The position numbers and the translations under genes were made by a program. Shown piece after piece: positions 18,604 to 28,572 of a stretch of 64,000 nt of DNA (the first letter of the stretch is position 1; the number at the start of each line of letters is the position of its first letter). This DNA comes from Corynebacterium sp. J010B-136. GTDB taxonomy: Bacteria; Actinomycetota; Actinomycetes; Mycobacteriales; Mycobacteriaceae. The stretch covers positions 372,001 to 436,000 of the forward strand of contig NZ_PUGE01000002.1 of the NCBI RefSeq assembly GCF_002967075.1. The letters are read 5' to 3'. The notes beneath the pieces were generated by a model. That model was given only the letters and a program-made list of their open reading frames with translations. It was not told where the DNA came from and did not search any database.

Positions 18604-20457
18604 TTAAGCGATATGCCCATCAACGATGCGGACTGCGCCCATGTCGGCAGAAGTCGCCATGTTTGCGTATGCGCGCAAAGCCTTGGTGACAGGGCGGTCG
18701 CGGTTGACCGGGGTCCATGGCTTTTCGCGGCGTTCTTGCTCAGCGCGACGACGCTCCAGCTCGTCTTCGTCGATGTCCAGGGTCAGTGCGCGCTTGCGCA
18801 CGTCGATGGTGATCGGGTCGCCATTTTGGACCAGACCGATTACACCGCCGTGAGCAGCCTCAGGGGAGATGTGGCCAATGGACAGGCCAGAGGTACCACC
18901 GGAGAAGCGGCCGTCGGTGATCAAGGCACATGCCTTGCCCAAACCGGAGCCCTTGAGGAAGGAGGTCGGGTGCAGCATCTCCTGCATGCCCGGGCCGCCA
19001 GCAGGTCCCTCGTAGCGGATGACGATGACATCGCCAGCTTGGACTTCACGCTTGAGAATGATGGAGACTGCTTCTTCCTGGGACTCGACAACGCGAGCAG
19101 GCCCCTGGAAGTGCCACAGTTCTTCCTCGACACCGGCGGCCTTGATGATGGCGCCATTAGGTGCGAGGTTGCCGCGCAGGACAACCAGACCACCTTGGTC
19201 GGAGTAGGAGAATTCTGAGGAGTGGATGCAGCCGTTTTCCTGGTCGGTGTCCAGGGTTTCCCAGACATTGTCGGTGGAAAATGGCTCAGTGGTGCGTACG
19301 CCACCTGGGGCAGCCAGGAAGAGATCGCGGGCCTTGTCCAGTTCCTTGCCGCCGCGGATATCCCAGTCATCCAGCCATTCGCCGGCGTCCTTGTACAGCG
19401 CGGTGTGGACATTCATCTTCAGGTGACCGGAGCGGCGCAGCTCGCCCAAGATGGCAGGGATGCCGCCGGCGCGGTGGACGTCTTCGATGTGCCAGACACC
19501 GTTGGGGGCAACCTTGGACAGACAAGGAACGGCGTCAGAGACAGCCTCGATGTCGTTCAGGGTGAAGTCGATGGCACCTTCTTGTGCTGCAGCCAAGGTG
19601 TGCAAGATGGTGTTGGTGGAGCCACCCATGGCCATATCCAGCGCCATGGCGTTGTAGAAAGCGTCCTTGTTCGCGATATTGCGCGGCAGGACGGATTCAT
19701 CTTCTTCGCCGTAGTAGCGGCGGCACAGGTCCACGATGGTGGTGCCGGCTTGCTCGAAGAGACGACGACGGAAAGAGTGGGTTGCCAAGGTGGTGCCGTT
19801 GCCAGGCAGGGCCAGACCCAAAGCTTCAGTCAGGCAGTTCATGGAGTTCGCGGTGAACATACCGGAGCAAGAACCACAGGTTGGGCAGGCAGATTCTTCG
19901 ACCATGGCCAGACCGGCATCATCGACATCATCGCTAGCCGATGCGGTGATCGCCGTGATCAGGTCAGTTGGAGCCTTCGCAACGCCATCGACGACAACTG
20001 CCTTACCAGCCTCCATAGGGCCACCGGAGACGAAGATGGTGGGGATGTTCAAACGCAAAGCCGCGTTGAGCATGCCTGGGGTGATCTTGTCACAGTTGGA
20101 GATGCAGACCAGCGCGTCGGCGGTGTGTGCATTGACCATGTATTCCACGGAGTCGGAAATGATCTCACGTGATGGCAGGGAGTAGAGCATGCCGCTGTGG
20201 CCCATGGCGATGCCGTCATCGACCGCGATGGTGTTAAATTCCTTCGGCACGCCGCCAGCTTCACGAATGGCATCAGCGACGATGTCACCGACGTTTTTCA
20301 AGTGGACGTGGCCAGGAACGAACTGGGTATAGGAGTTGGCGATAGCGACAATTGGCTTGCCGAACTCATTTTCCTTGGTGCCGGTCGCGCGCCAGAGAGC
20401 GCGCGCACCCGCAGCTTGCCGGCCGACGGTGGTTACTTTAGAGCGCAGAGGAAACAT
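18604..20457 (-). CDS. ilvD: Dihydroxy-acid dehydratase
   Basis: Dehydrates 2,3-dihydroxy-isovalerate and -methylvalerate to the keto acids of valine, leucine and isoleucine. The 617 residues match the C. glutamicum enzyme closely, including [12 protein letters not shown] and [19 protein letters not shown] with the Fe-S cluster cysteines, and [17 protein letters not shown] 20457 is preceded by AGGA at 9 bases. It is transcribed apart from ilvBNC, as in C. glutamicum, and probably from the TATAAT-containing promoter at 20488-20493. Confidence 0.97.
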   Translation of the reverse strand: MFPLRSKVTTVGRQAAGARALWRATGTKENEFGKPIVAIANSYTQFVPGHVHLKNVGDIVADAIREAGGVPKEFNTIAVDDGIAMGHSGMLYSLPSREIISDSVEYMVNAHTADALVCISNCDKITPGMLNAALRLNIPTIFVSGGPMEAGKAVVVDGVAKAPTDLITAITASASDDVDDAGLAMVEESACPTCGSCSGMFTANSMNCLTEALGLALPGNGTTLATHSFRRRLFEQAGTTIVDLCRRYYGEEDESVLPRNIANKDAFYNAMALDMAMGGSTNTILHTLAAAQEGAIDFTLNDIEAVSDAVPCLSKVAPNGVWHIEDVHRAGGIPAILGELRRSGHLKMNVHTALYKDAGEWLDDWDIRGGKELDKARDLFLAAPGGVRTTEPFSTDNVWETLDTDQENGCIHSSEFSYSDQGGLVVLRGNLAPNGAIIKAAGVEEELWHFQGPARVVESQEEAVSIILKREVQAGDVIVIRYEGPAGGPGMQEMLHPTSFLKGSGLGKACALITDGRFSGGTSGLSIGHISPEAAHGGVIGLVQNGDPITIDVRKRALTLDIDEDELERRRAEQERREKPWTPVNRDRPVTKALRAYANMATSADMGAVRIVDGHIA

Positions 20458-20487
20458 GAAAATAGATCCTAAAAATCAAAGATGGGG

Positions 20488-20493
20488 ATTATA
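20488..20493 (-). promoter_or_regulatory. -10 box of ilvD
   Basis: A perfect TATAAT on the minus strand 31 bases upstream of the ilvD start. TTGACC lies upstream but only 13 bases away, too short for a standard -35, so the upstream element is unclear. Confidence 0.5.
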
Positions 20494-20607
20494 AGGCGTA
20501 TAGCGTGGTCAACGCTTTGTGATAAGAAAGTATTCCCTCACTGCCTTGGGCCTTCGGCGAGTGCTGCGGGTGAAGGGGGTGTGCTCGCCGCAGCATCGGT
20601 AGGTTAC

Positions 20608-21279
20608 TTACTCTACTCCGTTGCGACGCTGATTCTGAGTCTGGCCATCCGATGGGGGTGTCTCACGGGGTGGATTAGTGTTTCCATTCTGTGGGACACC
20701 TTTATTGGCTTCGGGGACGGCGCTTTCGGCGCCGTCCTGGGCGGCCTGGTATTGCGCGTACTCTTCTTTGTCCATCAAGATCTGCTGGCCGTCGCGGTGG
20801 ACAATGACGACCTTTTCATCAGCTGCGGCTTTGCCCTCGCTGAGTGCGTCGGGGATGCGGCCGCGGGATGCATCGTAAAGCCCCGGCAAAGAGTTAAAGG
20901 TAACGCCGGGCAAATTGTGCTTGGTGCCGGTAGTGGTTTCAGCGAAAGCCTTGGAGCCTTGGAAGCCAATGCCTTCGAAGTTGTCCCAAGAAATAGTTTT
21001 GCGGCCTTTGAACGCGTAGCGAATGGCAATACCTTTTTCGCCGACGGTGGTCTTGCCGCGCAATACCCAATAGATCCACAGGGCAGGAATTAATACGGTC
21101 CAGCCCAAAAGTAGTGGGTTCCAGCCGGCCATGATGATGCACACCATGGCCATCAAGGCAATGGCGAAGACGTGGGTGCGCTCGGGCACGAACTCCTTGG
21201 TCTCGCCGGTGGGCGCCGGAATAGTAGAACTAGTTGCGTTGTTGTCGGCTAAGTTGTCAGCAGGCACAGGATCGGTCAT
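20608..21279 (-). CDS. PH-domain membrane protein (antigen 6 family)
   Basis: A 223-residue protein. The N-terminal 30 residues are polar. Two transmembrane helices lie at about 33-75, followed by a bacterial PH-like domain (about 78-150, VGEKGIAIRYAFKGRKTISWDNFEGI). The tail is Pro/Gln/Asn-rich. This is the layout of the actinobacterial low-molecular-weight protein antigen 6 family, whose function is unknown. C. glutamicum has the same gene between ilvD and ilvB. It is 150 bases upstream of ilvD on the same strand and divergent from ilvBNC. Confidence 0.78.
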   Translation of the reverse strand: MTDPVPADNLADNNATSSTIPAPTGETKEFVPERTHVFAIALMAMVCIIMAGWNPLLLGWTVLIPALWIYWVLRGKTTVGEKGIAIRYAFKGRKTISWDNFEGIGFQGSKAFAETTTGTKHNLPGVTFNSLPGLYDASRGRIPDALSEGKAAADEKVVIVHRDGQQILMDKEEYAQYQAAQDGAESAVPEANKGVPQNGNTNPPRETPPSDGQTQNQRRNGVE

Positions 21280-21397
21280 GTAAACCTATGCTAATTAGTT
21301 TTATTCCCAGGGGTTAATCATGAGATGTGGAGTCGGGCAAAGATACAGGTAAATTCCGCACACTGAGATAGGTTTCTCACGCAATGGGGGTGTTAAC

Positions 21398-21425
21398 TGG
21401 ACTGAGGAAAATCAGTGTGTATGAT
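21398..21425 (+). promoter_or_regulatory. Promoter of the ilvBNC leader
   Basis: TGGACT, a 16-base spacer, then TATGAT with an upstream TG (extended -10). The predicted start lies close to the leader-peptide ATG at 21433, so the leader would be translated from a nearly leaderless end. Confidence 0.6.
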
Positions 21426-21432
21426 GTAGGCC

Positions 21433-21486
21433 ATGATCAATATTCGACTTCAGGTGGTAGTAGTAGCAGCGCGGCGCTTGCCGTAG
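21433..21486 (+). CDS. ilvL: ilvBNC leader peptide
   Basis: A 17-codon ORF encoding MINIRLQVVVVAARRLP. It has four consecutive valine codons plus Ile and Leu, so translation stalls when branched-chain aminoacyl-tRNAs run low. C. glutamicum has a closely similar leader ending TARRLP in front of ilvBNC, shown there to govern attenuation. The hairpin at 21515-21562 follows. This gene is too short for routine gene callers. Confidence 0.9.
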   Translation: MINIRLQVVVVAARRLP

Positions 21487-21514
21487 CGGCCATTTTGAAG
21501 TCGTTAAAAGCAAG

Positions 21515-21562
21515 TGCCCTCGCCAACTCCCACCCGAGTTGAGTCGGGGGCATTGTTTATTT
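21515..21562 (+). terminator. ilvBNC transcription attenuator
   Basis: GTGCCCTCGCCAACTC pairs with GAGTTGAGTCGGGGGC with one small bulge, followed by ATTGTTTATTTAT. It lies 29 bases after the leader stop. The GC-rich GCGCGGCGCTTGCCG around the leader end offers an alternative pairing partner for antitermination when ribosomes stall on the valine codons. Confidence 0.75.
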
Positions 21563-21699
21563 ATAGCTCGGCCCACCCACAGCCGATGTTTGATCTGCGC
21601 TTTACCGCCTGCCCGCCACCCGCACGGTGCCAGGATGAGCAAAGTGTCTAATTGAATAATTACTTTGAAAAAGTCCATGACCTAAGGAGCATTACCACC

Positions 21700-23568
21700 G
21701 TGGCAGCTTCCACAACGCCCTCTCCGGCTTCGGTGGCCTCTTCGACTGGCGCAAAGCCAGGACCAAAAGGCCCAGAGCGCATGACTGGTGCACAAGCTAT
21801 TGTCCGCACCCTTGAAGATTTAGGCACCGACCTAGTCTTCGGCATCCCAGGCGGCGCCGTGCTGCCTTTGTATGATGCACTAAACCGTTCCGAAACTCTT
21901 CGCCACGTGCTCACCCGCCATGAGCAGGGTGCTGGCCACGCTGCTGAAGGCTATGCAGTGGCAACCGGCAAGGTGGGCGTGTGTATTGCCACGTCCGGTC
22001 CTGGTGCAACCAACTTGGTAACCCCAATTGCGGATGCCAACTTGGACTCTGTGCCAATCGTGGCCATTACCGGCCAGGTGGGCTCTAACCTCTTGGGCAC
22101 TGATGCCTTCCAGGAAGCAGATATTCGCGGTGTGACGATGCCGATTACTAAGCACAACTTCATCGTCACGGATCCGAATAAGATTCCAGAGGCGATTGCG
22201 TCTGCGTTCCACTTGGCATCGACTGGCCGTCCTGGCCCTGTCTTGGTGGATATCCCGAAGGATATCCAAAATGCCACGATGGAATACACCTTCCCGCCGA
22301 AGTTCTACATGCCGGGGTATAAGCCAACGACCAATCCTCACAACCGCCAAATCTCGGCAGCAGTGAAGATGATTTCGGAAGCTACCCGCCCTGTTCTCTA
22401 CGTCGGTGGCGGTGTCATCAAGGCTGACGCTCACCGCGAGCTGCTGGAATTTGCCGAATTTACCGGCATCCCAGTAGTTACCACCTTGATGGCTTTGGGT
22501 GCATTCCCAGATTCTCACCCACAGCACATGGGTATGCCGGGCATGCACGGCACGGTTCCAGCGGTTGCCGCCATGCAGCGCGCAGACTTGCTCATTGCTA
22601 TCGGTGCGCGTTTCGATGACCGCGTCACCGGTGACGTTGACACCTTCGCACCACACGCGCAGGTTATCCATGCGGATGTGGACCCAGCGGAAATCGGCAA
22701 GATTCGCGAAGTTGCCATCCCAATCGTCGGTGATGCTCGCGAGGTGCTGTTGGCGCTGACCAAGACCTATCAGAACTCCACCAAGTATCCGAAGCCGGAA
22801 ATCAATGAGTGGACTGGCTACCTTAATGATCTGCAGGACCGCTTCCCACGAGGCTGGGAGCCAACTGAAGATGGCAAGCTCAACCCGCAGTTGATTTTGG
22901 AGCACCTCTCGCGTGAAATTGGCCCAGAGGCCATCTACGTGGCAGGCGTTGGCCAGCACCAGATGTGGGCTGCACAGTTCATCGACTTTGAAAACCCACG
23001 CACCTGGATCAACTCCGGTGGTGCCGGCACCATGGGCTACGCAGTTCCTGCAGCGCTCGGTGCCAAGGCTGGCTTGCCGGACAAGGAAGTCTGGGCAATC
23101 GATGGCGATGGCTGTTTCCAGATGACTAACCAGGAGCTGACCACCGCAGCTTTGGAAGGTTTCCCCATCAAGATCGCTGTTATTAATAACGGCAACCTGG
23201 GCATGGTGCGCCAGTGGCAGACCCTGTTCTATGAGCGCAACTACTCCAACACCAAGCTGCGTGAGGAAGAAAACTACATCCCGGACTTCGTCAAGCTTGG
23301 CGATGCCATGGGCTGCGAATCCATTCGCGTGACCACCGAAGAAGAAATCGTGCCTGCTATCCAGCGCGCGCGTGAAATCAATGACCGCCCAGTAGTTATT
23401 GACTTCATCGTCGGCGAAGACGCACAGGTTTGGCCAATGATTTCCGGCGGTGCTTCAAACGAAGAAATCCAGTACGCCGTTGGCCTGCGCCCACTGTTTG
23501 ATGAAAATGAATCAGCTGCTGAAGAACCGGCGACCATTCACGAAACCGTAGAGGAGATCGAAGACTAA
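21700..23568 (+). CDS. ilvB: Acetolactate synthase large subunit
   Basis: Thiamine diphosphate enzyme that joins pyruvate to pyruvate or 2-ketobutyrate, first common step of branched-chain amino acid synthesis. The 622 residues contain [16 protein letters not shown], the catalytic Glu in [14 protein letters not shown], and the ThDP/Mg motif [12 protein letters not shown] with [16 protein letters not shown] 21700 (VAASTTP) is preferred over ATG 21652: TAAGGAG lies 10 bases upstream and the family N-terminus fits. Its stop overlaps ilvN (TAATG). Expression is controlled by the leader and attenuator upstream. Confidence 0.97.
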   Translation: MAASTTPSPASVASSTGAKPGPKGPERMTGAQAIVRTLEDLGTDLVFGIPGGAVLPLYDALNRSETLRHVLTRHEQGAGHAAEGYAVATGKVGVCIATSGPGATNLVTPIADANLDSVPIVAITGQVGSNLLGTDAFQEADIRGVTMPITKHNFIVTDPNKIPEAIASAFHLASTGRPGPVLVDIPKDIQNATMEYTFPPKFYMPGYKPTTNPHNRQISAAVKMISEATRPVLYVGGGVIKADAHRELLEFAEFTGIPVVTTLMALGAFPDSHPQHMGMPGMHGTVPAVAAMQRADLLIAIGARFDDRVTGDVDTFAPHAQVIHADVDPAEIGKIREVAIPIVGDAREVLLALTKTYQNSTKYPKPEINEWTGYLNDLQDRFPRGWEPTEDGKLNPQLILEHLSREIGPEAIYVAGVGQHQMWAAQFIDFENPRTWINSGGAGTMGYAVPAALGAKAGLPDKEVWAIDGDGCFQMTNQELTTAALEGFPIKIAVINNGNLGMVRQWQTLFYERNYSNTKLREEENYIPDFVKLGDAMGCESIRVTTEEEIVPAIQRAREINDRPVVIDFIVGEDAQVWPMISGGASNEEIQYAVGLRPLFDENESAAEEPATIHETVEEIED

Positions 23569-24089
23569 TGCCTGCTCCGCACGAAGTCACCCGCCATACT
23601 TTGTCCGTCTTGGTCGAAGACGTAGAAGGTATCACCTCCCGCGTCGCCGGCATGTTCACCCGCCGTGGCTACAACCTCGTATCCATTGTCTCCGCACGCA
23701 CGGAAACTCCCGGCATTAACCGCTTTACCATCGTGGTCGATGCCAGCGAGGTAGTTATCGAACAGGTAACCAAGCAGCTCAACAAGATCATTCCAGTCAT
23801 CAAGGTCGTCGAACTGGATGAAGACACCTCGGTCGCACGTGGCATCATGCTGGTCAAAGTTACCGCTGATAACACCAATCGCCCGCAGGTTGTCGACGCC
23901 GTCAACATCTTCCGTGCCCGCGTAGTAGACGTGGCTCAAGAATCCGTCATTGTGGAAGCTACGGGTTCGCCAGGAAAGCTGCGCGCACTGCTAGATGTTT
24001 TAGAGCCATTCGGCATTCGCGAACTCATCCAGTCCGGGCACGTGGCACTGAGCCGCGGTCCAAAGGCCATGGCGCCCAGCAAGCTCTGA
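23568..24089 (+). CDS. ilvN: Acetolactate synthase regulatory subunit
   Basis: Small subunit that raises IlvB activity and gives valine feedback inhibition. The 173 residues comprise an N-terminal ACT domain (RHTLSVLVEDVEGITSRVAGMFTRRGYN, about residues 8-35) and the C-terminal ALS_ss_C domain. The start overlaps the ilvB stop by one base, so translation is coupled. Length equals that of the family. Confidence 0.97.
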   Translation: MPAPHEVTRHTLSVLVEDVEGITSRVAGMFTRRGYNLVSIVSARTETPGINRFTIVVDASEVVIEQVTKQLNKIIPVIKVVELDEDTSVARGIMLVKVTADNTNRPQVVDAVNIFRARVVDVAQESVIVEATGSPGKLRALLDVLEPFGIRELIQSGHVALSRGPKAMAPSKL

Positions 24090-25383
<1,294 letters not shown>

Positions 25384-25436
25384 ATCGTAAATACGATTTA
25401 AAGACAGCTATTTCGCTAGTTCGAATTAGCTTCTTC

Positions 25437-25488
25437 AAGCGGCTAGCCCTTTAAGGTTGAGATACCTTTTGGGGCTAGCCGCTTTTGC
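25437..25488 (+). terminator. Strong terminator after ilvC
   Basis: AAGCGGCTAGCCC pairs with GGGCTAGCCGCTT, followed by TTTT; it lies 53 bases after ilvC. Confidence 0.92.
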
Positions 25489-25521
25489 GATCGCCAAACA
25501 AAAGCACTCCCACGGTAAAAA

Positions 25522-25535
25522 TGTCCGATCGGACA
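25522..25535. promoter_or_regulatory. Perfect 14-bp palindrome before the DUF262 gene
   Basis: TGTCCGATCGGACA is its own reverse complement. It lies 37 bases upstream of the DUF262 start and just upstream of a TATAAG hexamer (25558-25563), so it would overlap the -35 region. This is the geometry of a repressor operator; the regulator is not known. Confidence 0.5.
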
Positions 25536-25572
25536 CGCGCGGGAAGTTGATTTGGGGTATAAGCTCAAAGGT

Positions 25573-27396
25573 ATGGGTTTTATTACGCCAAGCTATGACC
25601 TTTTGGACCTTTTCAAACGCATTGACCGCGGTGATATCCAAGTTCCCGATTTCCAGCAAGACTACACCTGGGACGAAGACCATATTCGCTCCCTATTAGT
25701 CACTGTCCTGCGCGGCTACCCAGTCGGTGCGGTGACGGTCTTAGATACACGCGATGAAAAGATGCGCTTTAAGCCGCGTCCACTTGCTGGCGCACCGGCA
25801 ACCGACAATAACCCCGGCATGCTGTTATTAGATGGCGAGCAGCGCCTGACCACCTTGTATCACTGCCTGCGCGGATCGGGAAATATCCGCACCACCAATT
25901 TCCGCGACGAAACTGTCATGCGCCGCTACTTTGTAGACCTACGCCGGGCAGTATCTGAAGAGCTACTTCCCGATGAGTCCGTCTTCGCCGTTGATGATGA
26001 CGGCTATGTGTGTTCGCACTTTGGCCCTAGCTTGGACTACCCACTAGATAGGGAAGATGCCTATCTGCGCAGCGGCTGCGTCCCCGTATCCATGCTGTTG
26101 TCTGACGAAGGCACGCGCATCATCTTATCCATGGCCGCCCACGTCGCTGGCAGCGTAAACGCAGCCGCCGACGAAGCAAGCAGCAAGAGCACGTCTACTG
26201 ACAGTACAGCGAGCGAACAGCAGCTTAATTACGCGGAGCTCGCCGAGTTTCACAACCGCGTGCTTTTCCCACTGGCAGGCTATGACGTGCCGATGATTCG
26301 GCTGTCGCGCGAAACCGCGAGTGCTGGTGTGGGAACGATTTTCGCCCACGCCAATCGGTCTGGCAATGACATGGACGTCTTTGATTTGGTCACGGCGGTC
26401 TTTGCCTCCGAGGATGAGAACTTCCGGCTGGCCGATGATTGGGCCAAGCGTGAAAAAGCCCTGCGGAAATACCCGGCGCTCGATGGCATCAAGCGCACGC
26501 AATTCCTGTCCGCAGTCTCCTTGTATTCCACGGCAGATACCGGCCATGCAGGCGGTCAGCGCGAAGATATCTTGAATTTAAATCTATCGGAGTACTTGGC
26601 AGCAGCCGACAAGCTGCAGATTACTTTCCAGGAAGTCGCAGAGTTCTTGCGCCAACGCTGCATCTTCAACCAGGAACAAGTCCCGTATACTGCACAGATT
26701 ATTCCGCTCGCGGTCATTTTGGCGCGCCTTGCGCCGATTACCGGGTGTCTCTCATCGCAGCAAGCCTGGGATAAGCTCAATCGCTGGTTCTGGTCAGGCG
26801 TCTTTGGTGAGCTCTATGGCTCGGAAGCCGTCAAGCTTCGTGCTGCACGCGATGTGGAAGAGGTCTGCGCCTGGATTTTAGGCACCCGTGAAGAAGAGCC
26901 GAAGTCCGTGCGCGAAGCGGAGTTCAAAGAATCCCGGCTTAATACCGCGGATGAATCCAGCGGTATCTACCATGCGCTCTATGCGCTTTTGATGGCCAGC
27001 GGCGCACGGGATTGGCGCAGCGCGAAAGTCTTTGACAAGACTTCATTCTTCGAGTTGAGCACGGGCTTTCACCAAATCTTCCCTGATACTTGGTGCGCAA
27101 AGTTCCAGGTGGATCCCGCCTTGGCCAGCTCAGTGCTCAACCACACCCCGATGGGTAAACGCACTGAGGTCGTCATCGATGGGCAATCGCCGGCACGCTA
27201 CCTTTCTCGCGTGCAGTCGAAGTCGATTATGGAAGATGCAGAATTCGACACCGTATTAGCCTCCCACGAACTCAACGCGGAGCTTTTACACGACGCTGAC
27301 TTTGACGGGTTCATCCGGGATCGACGTGAGCGCTTTGTCGGAATGGTCGAACACGCCATGGGCAAAACCATCATCCGGGATCTCAGCACTGTTTAG
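25573..27396 (+). CDS. DUF262-DUF1524 (single-chain GmrSD-like) candidate restriction nuclease
   Basis: A 607-residue protein. The N-terminal DUF262 domain has DIQVPDFQQDYTW and the nucleotide-binding DGEQRLTTL (residues 87-95; GmrS has DGQQR). Near the C-terminus, HQIFP (about residue 500), then SVLNHTPMGKRT and SPARYL, follow the HNH-like pattern of DUF1524. GmrSD enzymes are NTP-dependent type IV nucleases against glucosylated-hydroxymethylcytosine phage DNA; some members are one chain, as here. The target is unknown. ATG 25573 follows a TATAAG box by 9 bases, compatible with a leaderless message; TTG 25552 is the alternative. It sits alone between ilvC and a lipoprotein gene. Confidence 0.72.
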   Translation: MGFITPSYDLLDLFKRIDRGDIQVPDFQQDYTWDEDHIRSLLVTVLRGYPVGAVTVLDTRDEKMRFKPRPLAGAPATDNNPGMLLLDGEQRLTTLYHCLRGSGNIRTTNFRDETVMRRYFVDLRRAVSEELLPDESVFAVDDDGYVCSHFGPSLDYPLDREDAYLRSGCVPVSMLLSDEGTRIILSMAAHVAGSVNAAADEASSKSTSTDSTASEQQLNYAELAEFHNRVLFPLAGYDVPMIRLSRETASAGVGTIFAHANRSGNDMDVFDLVTAVFASEDENFRLADDWAKREKALRKYPALDGIKRTQFLSAVSLYSTADTGHAGGQREDILNLNLSEYLAAADKLQITFQEVAEFLRQRCIFNQEQVPYTAQIIPLAVILARLAPITGCLSSQQAWDKLNRWFWSGVFGELYGSEAVKLRAARDVEEVCAWILGTREEEPKSVREAEFKESRLNTADESSGIYHALYALLMASGARDWRSAKVFDKTSFFELSTGFHQIFPDTWCAKFQVDPALASSVLNHTPMGKRTEVVIDGQSPARYLSRVQSKSIMEDAEFDTVLASHELNAELLHDADFDGFIRDRRERFVGMVEHAMGKTIIRDLSTV

Positions 27397-27505
27397 GCGC
27401 CCAAGTTGCTAGGCAATTTGGCCTTCAACTGGGTGTTTCCCAAACTGCAGTAGTGGTGAGATACTTACTGCCAGTAGTGGAAAAATAAGGCGGGGAAAGT
27501 TGCGC

Positions 27506-28423
27506 GTGGCAAAAATACCGAAGGCAGTCGCAGCGCTTGTAGCTATGAGCTTGGCGCTGAGTTTGTCATCGTGTTTTCGCCAAAGCGAGCCAGTGGTAAC
27601 CCCGCAGCTTTTTGATCTGGATGAAGCCCAGATCAACTTAGAGCAGGCTGCGACCGAAAACCGCAGCCAGCTAGTGCGCGAAGAATTCCGCGATAAAGTC
27701 CAGGTGCTCCCAGACCCCTGGGGTCTGCAATCTGTGGAGCTGTTTTTCCAGGGTTCTGGTTCAAATTCGATCATCATCGCGGAGAATACAGACTCCTCGC
27801 AGTTGCGGGCGGCATCGATAGCCGTGGCACAACGCGTCCCCATGGTCACCTACGATGACTCCATGCGCAGTGAACTCATCGCGCAAATAGAAGCATTGGG
27901 CATTACCCGCATTTTATTGGTCGGAGACCTGCCTTTTGCGTCCACGCACGGGGACCTAGAGATTTTGCATGACCCGGGCACTACCCAAGCATTGGGGGAG
28001 ATGACGGCATTTCAATTCACCAGCCAAGTCGTCGGTAGCCCAGAGGGGATGGTCAAAGCCGTAGCAGATTTAGAGTCGGCCAACTTCACCGAATTGAAGG
28101 CCGCATGGGAGCCTTTATACCGCGAAGAGCGGTGGGAGACAGAGCCGATTCCAGCGCAGTCACGCAGGGATTCGGGCATGTCACCGGTGATTATTGTGAC
28201 CCCGGAATCATCGGTGGCATCGGTAGCTAATGCCAAAGCTTGGGGCGGGGAAGTGTGGGTTATGCCCACCGGCGATCCGCGCGATTCCAAGCATCAAATG
28301 GCCTTGGTGAATGGTTTAGAAGATGGTCCGCTAGTCGCACTCGGCCCCCAGTTTGGGGATAACAACCTGTTAACCGATAGGATTAGGCACGGTTGGAATT
28401 CTTCGACGCACGCAAACTCATAA
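27506..28423 (+). CDS. Secreted lipoprotein, shorter paralogue of the 32.6-kb protein
   Basis: A 305-residue exported lipoprotein. Its N-terminus is a basic, hydrophobic signal peptide ending in lipobox LSSC (Cys near residue 23). The mature part has two alpha/beta repeats with patterns like SIIIAENTDSSQLRAASIAVA and VIIVTPESSVASVANAKAWGG. These recur in the larger protein at 32596, so the two are related. The repeats recall cell-wall-binding-repeat-2-like modules, but I am not sure of the family. GTG 27506 is chosen because GGGGAAAG ends six bases upstream; TTG 27500 has no room for it. Function unknown, location outer face of the membrane. Confidence 0.65.
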   Translation: MAKIPKAVAALVAMSLALSLSSCFRQSEPVVTPQLFDLDEAQINLEQAATENRSQLVREEFRDKVQVLPDPWGLQSVELFFQGSGSNSIIIAENTDSSQLRAASIAVAQRVPMVTYDDSMRSELIAQIEALGITRILLVGDLPFASTHGDLEILHDPGTTQALGEMTAFQFTSQVVGSPEGMVKAVADLESANFTELKAAWEPLYREERWETEPIPAQSRRDSGMSPVIIVTPESSVASVANAKAWGGEVWVMPTGDPRDSKHQMALVNGLEDGPLVALGPQFGDNNLLTDRIRHGWNSSTHANS

Positions 28424-28460
28424 AATCACCTCAAGTAATCTGTGAGGGGGCTTTAAAAGC

Positions 28461-28514
28461 ATGAGCGCGCCGCCCAATTCCTGCTGCCTGGTCACCTTTG
28501 GTGACTTGACTTGA
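28461..28514 (+). CDS. Possible Ser/Cys leader ORF upstream of serA
   Basis: A 17-codon ORF encoding MSAPPNSCCLVTFGDLT, preceded by GAGGGGG about 11 bases upstream. It ends 58 bases before serA. The consecutive Ser-Cys-Cys codons suit sensing of serine or cysteine supply. GGTCACC/GGTGACT around its end can form a small hairpin. Translation is not proven; this is a hypothesis from position and codon content. Confidence 0.35.
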   Translation: MSAPPNSCCLVTFGDLT

Positions 28515-28520
28515 TGAACC

Positions 28521-28546
28521 GCCACTGATCACGAGCCACTGATCAC
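28521..28546. repeat. Direct repeat before serA
   Basis: GCCACTGATCAC occurs twice, 14 bases apart start to start (28521 and 28535), directly upstream of the serA ribosome site. It could be a tandem regulator site or part of an mRNA structure. Confidence 0.5.
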
Positions 28547-28572
28547 TCCAATTTCCATAAGGATCGAAGAAC

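Noticed and set aside
18522..18623. N-terminal extension of the GT-C protein into ilvD
   Set aside because: It would translate through the strong hairpin at 18534-18577 and has no membrane-protein character.
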